64,000 bases of DNA from Branchinecta lynchi (GCA_023053575.1 JAKZAP010000011.1:3038001-3102000); one strand, 5' to 3'. Positions 32,755 through 40,851 are shown, numbered from the stretch's first letter. Notes: generated by a model from the letters alone, not told the origin. Translations and numbers: made by a program.

Positions 32755-33402
32755 CTACTTTACTTTTGCTTCTTTTTTGATGTCCCCGTTTTTTGACTTC
32801 CTAGGTCTTCCACGTACCCCATGACCGACAACTTTTTGTGTTCCTGGAAGTGTAAGCGCTCCACCGGTGTTAACATCATCGGTTTTCTTCCTAGGCCTTC
32901 CACGTACCCCATGACCGACAACTTTTTGTGTTCCAGGAAGTGTAAGCGCCCCACCTATGTTGACATCATCGCTTTCCTTCCCACGTAACCCATTACCCAC
33001 AACTTTTTGTGTTCCAGGAAGTTTTAGCGCTCCACCTGTGTTGGTCATTTTATCCATAATTTTCTTACCAGCGAATGTACCCAAAGCAGCAGCACCACTT
33101 GTTAAAGCTGCCTTACCAAGGGTAATTGCTAGCGGTATTAAAAATGGAAGTAATCCACCCTTTTGAATCGCTTCTTTCATCTGTTTGTATGATACATCAA
33201 TATCACAGCCCTTATTATTCATTTTACATGTTTCAATTTTATCAATTTGTCGTTTACTTAAAAGTAACTTAACTGGTTCTCGTTCATTTTGTCTACTATG
33301 ACTAACACGTATCTGACATTTTTGTTTAGCACCAAAGCATTTCTTCAGCTTTCCTTTCTGAAGCTTTGACAAATAAACTGTATACTCCATTGTTTCAACC
33401 AT
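32755..33402 (-). CDS. Core-like protein with membrane helix and AT-hook repeats
   Basis: 215 aa. The N-terminal YTVYLSKLQKGKLKK and LLLSKRQIDKI motifs are, from memory, typical of a conserved Polinton accessory protein. Residues ~82-115 are a hydrophobic Gly/Ala-rich segment, possibly membrane-active. The C-terminal third is three ~30-aa repeats (from residues ~122, 149 and 179) built on GGALTLPGTQKVVGHGVRGR. Two of them end in RGRPRK, a classic AT-hook that binds AT-rich minor grooves. A DNA-condensing virion protein is the likely role (inference). The start is CCTAATAAATG. Confidence 0.65.
   Translation of the reverse strand: MVETMEYTVYLSKLQKGKLKKCFGAKQKCQIRVSHSRQNEREPVKLLLSKRQIDKIETCKMNNKGCDIDVSYKQMKEAIQKGGLLPFLIPLAITLGKAALTSGAAALGTFAGKKIMDKMTNTGGALKLPGTQKVVGNGLRGKESDDVNIGGALTLPGTQKVVGHGVRGRPRKKTDDVNTGGALTLPGTQKVVGHGVRGRPRKSKNGDIKKEAKVK
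32795..33035 (-). repeat. In-frame tandem repeat in the core-like gene
   Basis: About 2.7 copies of a ~90-bp unit. The two downstream copies are nearly identical at DNA level and the upstream copy is diverged and lacks the AT-hook. The repeat number sets the number of AT-hooks. Confidence 0.8.
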
Positions 33403-33412
33403 TTATTAGGGA
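33400..33412 (-). promoter_or_regulatory. TAAATG start/promoter motif (one of twelve in the Polinton)
   Basis: CCTAATAAATG, with ATG at 33400-33402. The hexamer TAAATG is present at the starts at 27936, 29332, 29715, 30455, 31283, 32369, 33402, 34056, 34750 and 39077 (minus) and 39302 and 40294 (plus). Most have a further AT-rich box such as ATAAAAATT 10-15 bases upstream. T at -3 is poor Kozak context, so the motif probably serves transcription. Only the protease start lacks it. Confidence 0.65.
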
Positions 33413-33432
33413 ATTAATTTATCTTATAAAAT

Positions 33433-34056
33433 TTATTTACCAGCCATCATTTTTTCTATTCTGGTAACGAATGGTTTGTCAACAGGTTTTAGCTCTAGCT
33501 CTAGAAGCCTTTTTAAAATATTTACTACTGCTCTTTCAATATTATCGATACGAGTTTTTTGACCAGCAATCTTTCCTTCAATTATACCGTTATGGGTGTG
33601 TTGCCCCAGAAGCTTTTTGTCATAATCTAAAAGATTCATAGTTAACGTTGCTAAATTAACAGCATCATTTTTGTTTCTAGGGTTTTGAACATTTGTTATC
33701 AACTTGTTTTCAGCGTTAATCTCTTTATCATTAACTCGAACTATTTCTTTTACAAATAACCCTTTATCTTTGTTCCTTACCAACGAATTATCAGGAGAAT
33801 CATCTATCGCAGTTAATCTGTTGATATCTTCGCTAAAGTACTGATTTGCCCCCACTTGTTGTGCGGTAATTTCTTCTTTAAATTGATTCAAAATAATAGT
33901 CATAGATCTGAAACTAATAGCGTCCTGGTCAGCTTTCGCATCCCCTAACATAATAATTCTCTTACCTTGTAGGTTAATATTACCGTTGTCATCAGTAACT
34001 CTCTTTTCATTCGATTCGTTACTAACCTTTTTTCCAACACTACCAAATTTATTCAT
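33433..34056 (-). CDS. Phage-fibre-like protein, possible vertex spike
   Basis: 207 aa, complete, start TATAATAAATG. Two copies of a pattern common in phage tail-fibre and other trimeric shaft proteins are visible: INLQGKRIIMLGDAKADQDA (about residue 27-46) and ENKLITNVQNPRNKNDAVNL (about 115-134). A helical stretch follows (TRIDNIERAVVNILKRLLEL), suited to trimerisation. I infer a fibre or attachment protein on the particle; there is no catalytic motif. It sits next to the ATPase. Confidence 0.55.
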   Translation of the reverse strand: MNKFGSVGKKVSNESNEKRVTDDNGNINLQGKRIIMLGDAKADQDAISFRSMTIILNQFKEEITAQQVGANQYFSEDINRLTAIDDSPDNSLVRNKDKGLFVKEIVRVNDKEINAENKLITNVQNPRNKNDAVNLATLTMNLLDYDKKLLGQHTHNGIIEGKIAGQKTRIDNIERAVVNILKRLLELELKPVDKPFVTRIEKMMAGK

Positions 34057-34072
34057 TTATTATAGAAATAAA

Positions 34073-34750
34073 TTATCCGGTAAATTTTTCAAAGTTTTTC
34101 CTGTACTTAAGGGTTTTATCTTTTATTTTTAAATCTATGAAGAAAAAACCGTAGCCCTTGGTTGCAGTCTCGAATTGTTTGAGAAATTTTTCATTGTCTA
34201 TACTGGATACATGGCTTTGTCTTATTAATTTTACTTCTTTTGGATTAGAACACTGAAAGAATGCAAAATAATTGCACTGGAGCCTTACCACCTTTGGCGT
34301 TTTATGATAGCTTTGAGACAAGTAAATAATTGAGGCATTTTTCTTTCTTCCTCTTATGAATAAGTCTTCTATTTTCTTCTGGTCTTTTTCAGTAACAAAA
34401 TCATCAAAGATAATCAAGTTTTGGTACTCAGGGTCTAAGTCGTCAACATCGACAATATCATCAAGATTGTTACTTACTGTTAAGACTTTCGATTTGCATT
34501 GTGACTCCAAAGTGGTCAAATTGGTTATAAGGTCTTGATATTTATCTTCTTCAAGATCTTTAGCATACAAGTATATTCGGTTGAAACAAAGATATTCATA
34601 AATTAAATTCAAAAGAAGGTTAGTTTTCCCTGTTCCAGAACTACCACAAATTAAGAGTCTAAATGGCCACTGAGGTGCAAGGTCGTGCTTATTCTGATAA
34701 GTGTTCTTTTCACTAAAATCATAGACTTTGATTGGAGCCTTTTCATTCAT
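34073..34750 (-). CDS. Genome-packaging ATPase (FtsK/HerA, A32-like)
   Basis: 225 aa, complete. Walker A is GSSGTGKT (residues ~36-43) and Walker B is NLIIFDDF (~111-118, acidic pair DD). The downstream LSQSYHKTPKVVRLQCNYF is a sensor-like motif typical of A32-type ATPases of Polintons and large DNA viruses. It would pump DNA into preformed capsids. The start is CTAAATAAATG. The 21-bp repeat array lies directly upstream. Confidence 0.93.
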   Translation of the reverse strand: MNEKAPIKVYDFSEKNTYQNKHDLAPQWPFRLLICGSSGTGKTNLLLNLIYEYLCFNRIYLYAKDLEEDKYQDLITNLTTLESQCKSKVLTVSNNLDDIVDVDDLDPEYQNLIIFDDFVTEKDQKKIEDLFIRGRKKNASIIYLSQSYHKTPKVVRLQCNYFAFFQCSNPKEVKLIRQSHVSSIDNEKFLKQFETATKGYGFFFIDLKIKDKTLKYRKNFEKFTG

Positions 34751-34795
34751 TTATTTAGGAAGAATTTTTCATTATAAGATTTACTTGAGTATTTT

Positions 34796-35005
34796 AAGTA
34801 TATACTTGGATTTATTAAGTAGGTACTTGAGTATTTTAAGTATATACTTGAAGTTTTGAAGTAGGTACTTGAATTCTTTAAGTAGGTACTTGATTTTTTT
34901 AAGTAGGTACTTGAAGTTTTGAAGTAGGTACTTGAATTTTTTAAGTAGGTACTTGAATTTTTTAAGTAGGTACTTGAATTTATTAAGTAGGTACTTGAAT
35001 TTAAT
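34796..35005. repeat. Array of ten 21-bp palindromic repeats
   Basis: Ten head-to-tail units begin exactly every 21 bases (34796, 34817, 34838 ... 34985). Each has the near-palindrome AAGTAGGTACTTG, or AAGTATATACTTG in two units (34796 and 34859), followed by a T-rich 8-base spacer. A half unit precedes the array. The last unit runs into the polymerase stop codon (35001-35003). A 21-bp period is two helical turns, so all sites face the same side of the DNA. Confidence 0.95.
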
Positions 35006-38000
35006 GTTTATAACCTAAAGGTAAAGTGTGTATTTTATCGCTTGTTACTATCCTTTTATCATCCTTAGGATCTAACGCTTTTTTATTCTGTTCTTCTAGA
35101 AACATATTGTGCTTGTATGATCTTAAGTTATACTGGGTTATAGAAAGGTTTTCCGTTTTACCAAACAGTACATCCTTATAGTTTTGAATCGTAATTTTAT
35201 CTTTAACTATATTGGTTTTTATTCCTTTCAGTTTTTTGCTAGCCTTTGAAGGGTCTTGGTTGTCCTTTAAATAAGCATATACTTTTGATCGTAATCCAAC
35301 AAACTCTGTCATAACCTGTCCACCTAATTCATCTTTCATCATTCCTATCACTTTCTTATTTACACTAGGAAACCCATATGGATTATCTTTCGCATAATCA
35401 GATGTATCGAACCTCTCATTCAAATCCTGTTTGATATCTTGATAAAAATCTTCAGTTCTAATATCATATATGAAAGAATCAGTGTCCATATAACACAAAT
35501 CAATTTTATCTCCATATTTAGGCTTCATATAATCATAATGGAATTCATACATCAATAACTTGGATAGTTCCAATACAGCAAAGCCGATATACATTGGTTT
35601 GTCTAATTTTATCTTTTCCTTTGACATTCTTGCTACTGAAAAGTTTTCACTGAATATTATTTCAGATTTAAAGTTGGATTTCTTTATTATTTTTTCTCTT
35701 GTTGCATCATCCGTTATTATTTCCATATCCGCTCGCTTCCTTACGTTTTCCATAGTTTTTCCAAAGCAAGCATTATTCATAAGCTTAAAGAAATCCTTTT
35801 CAAAATCATTTGTACCTTTAGTTCTAAGTGCTGTGTTGTGGTCTATATATCCGTTTAAGTAAGCACTTTCAGTGAATCCTAGTATTCTGTGTACTCTTTT
35901 CAATATCAAACCTTTTTGTAAATAGAATTCTAGGTTCCTGTGGTGAACTACATAGTTAGTTTTATCTAATACTGTGGTACATAGCTTACCGTTAAAGTGT
36001 TCGGGTGCTAATGGTAAATCCTTGTGTAATTCGTGTAGTTCTTTTGGATATTCTAAGTCTACCTCATATATAGCACCCACATCTTGTCTCACCGACTTAA
36101 TCGTAATCACCGACTTGATATGACTTTTCAGATGGTTGTAATACTCGATTGATTCATATTCATTCCTTTCTTTCAAATCATCCGGTATGGAAATGAATTG
36201 GAAATCATTCGCTGGTAAATCTTGTGACATTGCCCACCCATATAAATTATTTTTATCCAAATACACTAAATAATTAGATGGCTTATTCTTATTATAATCA
36301 CTTGTATATTTATTATTTGCTTTTGCGTATCTTTTTATACATTGGGATACACCACCTCTTATTCCTTTTTCTATAAAGGTATACATGTCTTCCTTTGAGA
36401 ATAACGGCAAGTCTACTTTCGAATGCTTTAGGAAAGCATCCCATGTTAATCCTGGAGCTGAGAAGTAATGAAGTGGATCCAGATCATAATTATGTATACA
36501 AACGTTCCTGAAATTCTCTACAACATCCGACAATATTAAAACATCACTTTTTAGGTACAACTTGGTATAATCAAGTAGAGTTTCACAGTTAAATTGCTTC
36601 CATATAGATACCGCTCTTTTATAATCACTTTTGTCAATACCTTTCCCCGTCAACCTAGAATAAAAGCTTTCTATTGGTGGTAACTTTGTACATTTCATTT
36701 TATCGAAACTATCTACGAATTCATAGGGATACACCCCTTTTTTAATTATTTCTTTGAATTCATCGTCATTTTTGAAGCTGTTAGATGTGTACTTGAAATT
36801 CTGTCTTAGATGATTACAAGGTACTTTGCAATCACATGTTGCTAAATTTGCTGATAGTTTGTCTAAAGATGAAGCCATAAATCTAATTGAATCTATAAAC
36901 CGCATCTCATATTTTATTTCCGTATCCGCTTTTGTAATACTTATTGATTTCGAGAATGAGATGAAACTTTCTGCACTTTCAAAAATTCCGTTATCAGGTA
37001 TCAATTCTCTAACAAATAAATGAGAATCATATTTTGATAAATTATGCATTACTACCGGGATATGCCTAGGAATCCTGTATTTCATATTACATTCAGCATG
37101 AGCAAATCCCCTATCTTCTCCTGTCATGTGGTCGTGATCAAAGTGAGGATTTTCAGTGATTTCAGTTGTACAGATGTGACAAGTCTTATTCAATAGATTT
37201 TTCCATTTTTCGGTAATTTCTGCATTGGTATAAGTATGGTTTCTTTGTCTGCTTTCATATTTGTTTGCAATTTCTGTGGATACTTTTGTAATGGTTTTAA
37301 CAAAATGTTTTGCAGCGTCTTCACCGAAATAATCGTAGTATTTGTTCTGGTTTGTATCAAAGGAACAGCATACCTGAAATCCGTAAGCAAATGGCTTCTG
37401 TTTGGCCACTTTTATTGTTTTCTTCCCGTTTACCTGATTGTATTCTTCGTTATAAGACTCAAAGTCTGCTATTATGCAATAAGGTACTTTCATTTGTTTT
37501 GCAATATTTTTATATTGTATACTTGAACCTTCAGGAGGCATTATTATATCAGGATCTTCGCAATTATTTTTACTTTCATGTTTTTCAAAGCATTCTTCCT
37601 TCTTAAAATGCCTTCCGCAATAAGTGCAGAGGTATGTCTTTGTTTTCTTTTTAGATATTTGAGGACCAACTAATCTGCTCAGATCCTTTACCAGTACATA
37701 ATGATTATCGAAATACAATAAATGAACGATATGTTTTGCAGTTTTCCCATTAATTGTACTTTTTAGTATATGACTTCTGATAATTTTCTCTTTTTCAGTT
37801 TGAAATAAACAAATCTTAATGTTGTATCTATTTTCAAATTTGTGTATATCTTTAGTATCCATTGGGAAGTTGGTAACCCCTTCGAAATCAAATTCGTTCT
37901 CATATTGTTTATATTTCGAAATTCTCTCAGCGTTGTCCTTGGTTGGGTATAAATGTGCTAAGATGGACCAAAGAAAGCATTTTTGATCTAAATTTTTTAT

Positions 38001-39077
38001 ATTTATGCACGCTTTTTTATTTTTTACGAAATCTGGTAGTATTTTAAACGTTCCTCCCATGTAAGATTCTATTCGTGTCATCCGATAATCAATTCCTTCA
38101 TACCGACTGAATTGTAGCCCAGATCGAGGGGTATTACTTAAAGAACTAAGTCTCTTGTTATTATCATCCAAATGATTATGAGTAAGAATGCTATTTTTAT
38201 TTAAAATCCAAGAAGTACTGTTGTAATATACTACTACTTCTTCATCATTCTCCTGTCTATAGAATATAACCCTGGTTACAAACTGAACTCTATATTGATT
38301 TATTTCGTTCATTCTTCGTCTCAAATCTGCGAAAACAAAAGCAATAAGAGTATCTTTTTCTCTTCCATTGCTTTCAATAGAAACGTTGATGGTATAAAGG
38401 TTTTCCGTTTCCCTAGAAATAGTAGGCTGCTGTTCTTCTTCCTTTCTAAATAAATGATCAGGAATTAATTTTTCTTCTTTGATTTTTTTCTTATTTATAA
38501 AGAGAGTGGATAAATCGACTACTTTCTGTCTACTGTTATCACGTCTTTCTGTTTGATCTCTTATGATATCTCTATTTTTCTGTACGGAATCTTTATGTTT
38601 GGTAATAATATTATTATAGTATTCTTCAACCTTTTGTATGACTTCTTCTCGGTTTCCACGGGTGGATAGGTTTTTGTTTTTTAGAAATCTTTTTAATTCA
38701 CTTGTCTCTTTTTCTTTGTTATCATTGTATTCTTGTTTTAGTTTTGTAATGGTAGTATTATTTTCTTTTATCTCATCTTCCAGAATGGTTCGTAATCTCG
38801 GTTCTGGTTTGTAGTCGGATGGTCTGTTCTTATTATGAGTTCTTTCGTTTCTGCGTTCAATTTTAATTTTATCTTCAGCTATCAAAATATACTTATTAAG
38901 ATGGTTTATTATATTATTTGTTATTTCATGTTTCTTAGCTCCATTTGTTTTGATTTTATTAATTTTCGCATAAGTCCGCAGTTCATTATATGTGTATAGC
39001 GATAATCTTTGTATAACCGCTTTGTTGTTTGATATAACCTTTTTACAAAGCTGAATAACCTCTGCAGTATTCATCAT
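35001..39077 (-). CDS. Protein-primed family B DNA polymerase (POLB)
   Basis: 1358 aa, uninterrupted. Residues ~24-60 and ~126-155 look like SAP DNA-binding motifs (ELKRFLKNKNLSTRGNREEV). Residues ~356-465 resemble a papain/OTU-like fold, with Cys367 in KCFLWS and His459 in NHYVLV, then a CxxC...HxxxxxC finger (484-506). Exo I is ADFE (~537), Exo II is HNLSKYD (~678-684) and Exo III is YLKSD (~841). An HNH/endonuclease VII-like insertion (CHIC ... HFDHDH ... C663) lies between Exo I and II. Motif A is LDKNNLYGWAM (~940), motif B is NNACFGKTMENVR (~1101) and motif C is MDTDS (~1197). It replicates the element from protein-primed ends. The start is CCTATTAAATG. Confidence 0.97.
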   Translation of the reverse strand: MMNTAEVIQLCKKVISNNKAVIQRLSLYTYNELRTYAKINKIKTNGAKKHEITNNIINHLNKYILIAEDKIKIERRNERTHNKNRPSDYKPEPRLRTILEDEIKENNTTITKLKQEYNDNKEKETSELKRFLKNKNLSTRGNREEVIQKVEEYYNNIITKHKDSVQKNRDIIRDQTERRDNSRQKVVDLSTLFINKKKIKEEKLIPDHLFRKEEEQQPTISRETENLYTINVSIESNGREKDTLIAFVFADLRRRMNEINQYRVQFVTRVIFYRQENDEEVVVYYNSTSWILNKNSILTHNHLDDNNKRLSSLSNTPRSGLQFSRYEGIDYRMTRIESYMGGTFKILPDFVKNKKACINIKNLDQKCFLWSILAHLYPTKDNAERISKYKQYENEFDFEGVTNFPMDTKDIHKFENRYNIKICLFQTEKEKIIRSHILKSTINGKTAKHIVHLLYFDNHYVLVKDLSRLVGPQISKKKTKTYLCTYCGRHFKKEECFEKHESKNNCEDPDIIMPPEGSSIQYKNIAKQMKVPYCIIADFESYNEEYNQVNGKKTIKVAKQKPFAYGFQVCCSFDTNQNKYYDYFGEDAAKHFVKTITKVSTEIANKYESRQRNHTYTNAEITEKWKNLLNKTCHICTTEITENPHFDHDHMTGEDRGFAHAECNMKYRIPRHIPVVMHNLSKYDSHLFVRELIPDNGIFESAESFISFSKSISITKADTEIKYEMRFIDSIRFMASSLDKLSANLATCDCKVPCNHLRQNFKYTSNSFKNDDEFKEIIKKGVYPYEFVDSFDKMKCTKLPPIESFYSRLTGKGIDKSDYKRAVSIWKQFNCETLLDYTKLYLKSDVLILSDVVENFRNVCIHNYDLDPLHYFSAPGLTWDAFLKHSKVDLPLFSKEDMYTFIEKGIRGGVSQCIKRYAKANNKYTSDYNKNKPSNYLVYLDKNNLYGWAMSQDLPANDFQFISIPDDLKERNEYESIEYYNHLKSHIKSVITIKSVRQDVGAIYEVDLEYPKELHELHKDLPLAPEHFNGKLCTTVLDKTNYVVHHRNLEFYLQKGLILKRVHRILGFTESAYLNGYIDHNTALRTKGTNDFEKDFFKLMNNACFGKTMENVRKRADMEIITDDATREKIIKKSNFKSEIIFSENFSVARMSKEKIKLDKPMYIGFAVLELSKLLMYEFHYDYMKPKYGDKIDLCYMDTDSFIYDIRTEDFYQDIKQDLNERFDTSDYAKDNPYGFPSVNKKVIGMMKDELGGQVMTEFVGLRSKVYAYLKDNQDPSKASKKLKGIKTNIVKDKITIQNYKDVLFGKTENLSITQYNLRSYKHNMFLEEQNKKALDPKDDKRIVTSDKIHTLPLGYKH

Positions 39078-39301
39078 TTAATAGGGGAACATTTTTATTA
39101 ATAAATTTCTCCCGTCTGAGTTTTGTCAGCCGTAAAGAAAAGCACTGGTTTCAGTATGCGTTTCACAGAGCAAGCGCTGTCTATATTCTCTCCAATCAAT
39201 CAAGAAAGATTCCATACAGTTTAGCAGGTGTCGGATGTGTTCCGAATCGCGAACCTTTCATTCAATCAAATAATTTCTGAAACAATTTTATTACATAATA
39301 A
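39078..39301. promoter_or_regulatory. Divergent intergenic region between POLB and the membrane-protein gene
   Basis: 224 bases separating the minus-strand polymerase start from the plus-strand gene, so it must carry both promoters. Both ends show AATAAA/TTTTATTA-type boxes next to TAAATG. The GC-richer middle has no recognised feature. Confidence 0.6.
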
Positions 39302-39721
39302 ATGGAAGAATTAGAAAAGAAAATGTATGTTTACCGTCGCAGTTACAAGTACTACAATCGTATAAGTAATAGCTTACTTGTATCCAAATTCCTCTTTTCG
39401 GCAGCAGGAATGTCTGCGTTTCTAGTGCTACCGCTAGCTTCTTTAAGTTTGGGTGCTGTTATCATCGAAATAATTGAAAAGCAGTTAAGCATTGCTGATA
39501 GAAAAGCAGAATTTAGGACAAATTACAATTTTTATACTGAGTTGTTCTCAATGCTAAAATGCGGACAATTAACAATTGAGGAGGTAATTCAGAGAGAAAC
39601 AGAGATGCGTAAAACCTTTCGATTTTTTCCTCGCGAAAAATACATGAAACAAGTCCGTCTGAATGGCTATAAATATTGTAATAAATCTATAAAAAGTCAA
39701 GAGAAATTACCAAACATATAG
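39302..39721 (+). CDS. Small membrane protein of the Polinton, unknown function
   Basis: 139 aa, complete, start ATAATAAATG. Residues ~23-58 form a long hydrophobic segment (AAGMSAFLVLPLASLSLGAV), probably one or two membrane passes, between charged ends rich in Lys, Arg and Tyr. It is the only gene outside the TIRs on the plus strand. Comparable short membrane proteins are common beside Polinton polymerases, but I know no function. Confidence 0.65.
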   Translation: MEELEKKMYVYRRSYKYYNRISNSLLVSKFLFSAAGMSAFLVLPLASLSLGAVIIEIIEKQLSIADRKAEFRTNYNFYTELFSMLKCGQLTIEEVIQRETEMRKTFRFFPREKYMKQVRLNGYKYCNKSIKSQEKLPNI

Positions 39722-40260
39722 TCTATTGCTATACTGAATATTGTTTCCTAACTGTCAAACAGATCTTTATTTCATACGCGCATTAATGAGCTGCGTCATT
39801 CAAAGGTCTCGCCGTCAATTTGGGATGTAATTACAGTCTCCGGCGTGACTAACACAATCTCATCTTAACTCGGAAACTTGTGCGAATTGAACAAGGACCC
39901 TTGGTGTAGTGGCTCAACGCTCGGCCGAACGTTGACTCATCACCATTCAGACCTTCGAATCCCACTGACCGCAGTTTCTGTTTGTCGATAGTGGGATGGT
40001 AATAAAAACTTGCGGGTCCCCCGTTCAGGGCCCCCCAGACTAAGGCCACATCACCACAAACACTACACCAATCGGGGTGTACCAACATCACACCTCTTAA
40101 TTTTCAAAGTCTGGGGGTGTGGGGTTTTGCAAAAATATTTTATAAAGTTCAAAATCGGTAATCATCATATCATCATGCAAACTCAGTACTGCGTTTGTAT
40201 CTATCGCATTTATATGATAAACGTGGTTGGTTTCTATTACCAGATGTTTCAAAGCGATTG
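39722..40260 (+). other. Non-coding Polinton segment with a tRNA-promoter-like motif
   Basis: No reading frame is convincing here. GGTGTAGTGG (39903-39912) resembles a pol III A box and CCTTCGAATCCC (39952-39963) a B box, 50 bases apart. CACTACACC at 40061-40069 is the inverse of part of the first motif. It may be a SINE-like insertion. It is GC-richer than the rest of the element. Confidence 0.4.
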
Positions 40261-40845
40261 GGATTTTTATTTAATAAAATCATCCCCTAATAAATGGAGT
40301 CCACAAAGGAAGTCTTGAATACAATCAGAATGAATAAATACAATGAGACAATCAGGAAAGAAGAACTAGTTCTAGGTTTGAAATATGCTATTGTTAAAAT
40401 GAGAATTGCTAAGACAAAATATGGTGATAAGTTGGTTGTAGTCATTAATCATAATGACAAACCATGTGATTTGTTTATAACACAGAAATATAATGCCATT
40501 GCTAACGAATTACTTTTAAAGAAAAATCTGGTTTTGCAGCCTATTGTACGCGAAAACAAGAACAAAGAAACATATGTGGATTTAGAACTGTTTACTCAGT
40601 AATATTTGAATAAAAAATTAAAAATGTAAAAAAAAAGAAGTAGTAGTATATTGAAGTATTTTATATGTAGTAAAGGGTAATATTCTCATTTCTTGTATCC
40701 TTTATTTTGGAAGTAAGAAAATAAAAATGTTCTTAAAAAGGGGGATAATTTGGTAAAAAGGATGTTAAAATTTAAGAAATTGATGTTAAAATGGGGTTTT
40801 GAAATTGGGGGAAGGGTGAGCCAGAACCCCCTTTATATAACTACT
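40261..40845 (-). repeat. Polinton terminal inverted repeat, right
   Basis: The mirror image of the left TIR, starting at the inner edge GGATTTTTATTTAATAAAAT and ending ...TATAACTACT. It contains the second copy of the 102-aa gene. Confidence 0.95.
40294..40602 (+). CDS. TIR-encoded 102-aa protein (copy 2)
   Basis: The second copy of the TIR gene, in the right TIR and also reading outward. Two amino-acid differences from copy 1 show that both copies remain open. The start sits in CCCCTAATAAATG, with an AATAAAAT box about 15 bases further up. Same uncertain DNA-binding proposal as copy 1. Confidence 0.7.
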   Translation: MESTKEVLNTIRMNKYNETIRKEELVLGLKYAIVKMRIAKTKYGDKLVVVINHNDKPCDLFITQKYNAIANELLLKKNLVLQPIVRENKNKETYVDLELFTQ

Positions 40846-40851
40846 CTCGGG
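40846..40851. repeat. Polinton target-site duplication, right
   Basis: CTCGGG follows the CTACT terminus. Removing the element and one copy rejoins the LINE frame as codons for Cys-Leu-Gly-Asp-His. Confidence 0.95.

Larger units (their letters stand above)
27384..40845 (-). mobile_element. Polinton/Maverick self-synthesising DNA transposon, nearly intact
   Basis: A 13,462-bp element bounded by ~585-bp TIRs that begin AGTAGTTATATAAAG, with a perfect 6-bp target duplication CTCGGG (27378-27383 and 40846-40851). Six bases is the known Polinton duplication size. It carries the hallmark set: protein-primed DNA polymerase B, retroviral-type integrase, packaging ATPase, adenain-like protease, and major and minor capsid proteins. 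Ten genes lie tightly packed on the minus strand from the polymerase (39077) down to the capsid gene (27974). One membrane-protein gene lies on the plus strand, and one gene copy sits in each TIR. Intergenic gaps are mostly 15-40 bases. The near-identical TIRs and long open frames point to a recent insertion. It splits a LINE reading frame in intron 8 of Acinus. Confidence 0.97.

Noticed and set aside
32760..32954. 64-codon ORF in the AT-hook gene
   Set aside because: Alternative-frame reading of the in-frame tandem repeat.
34796..35005. CRISPR-like array
   Set aside because: Units are identical 21-mers head to tail with T-rich variable tails, not repeats with unique spacers, and the DNA is animal/Polinton.
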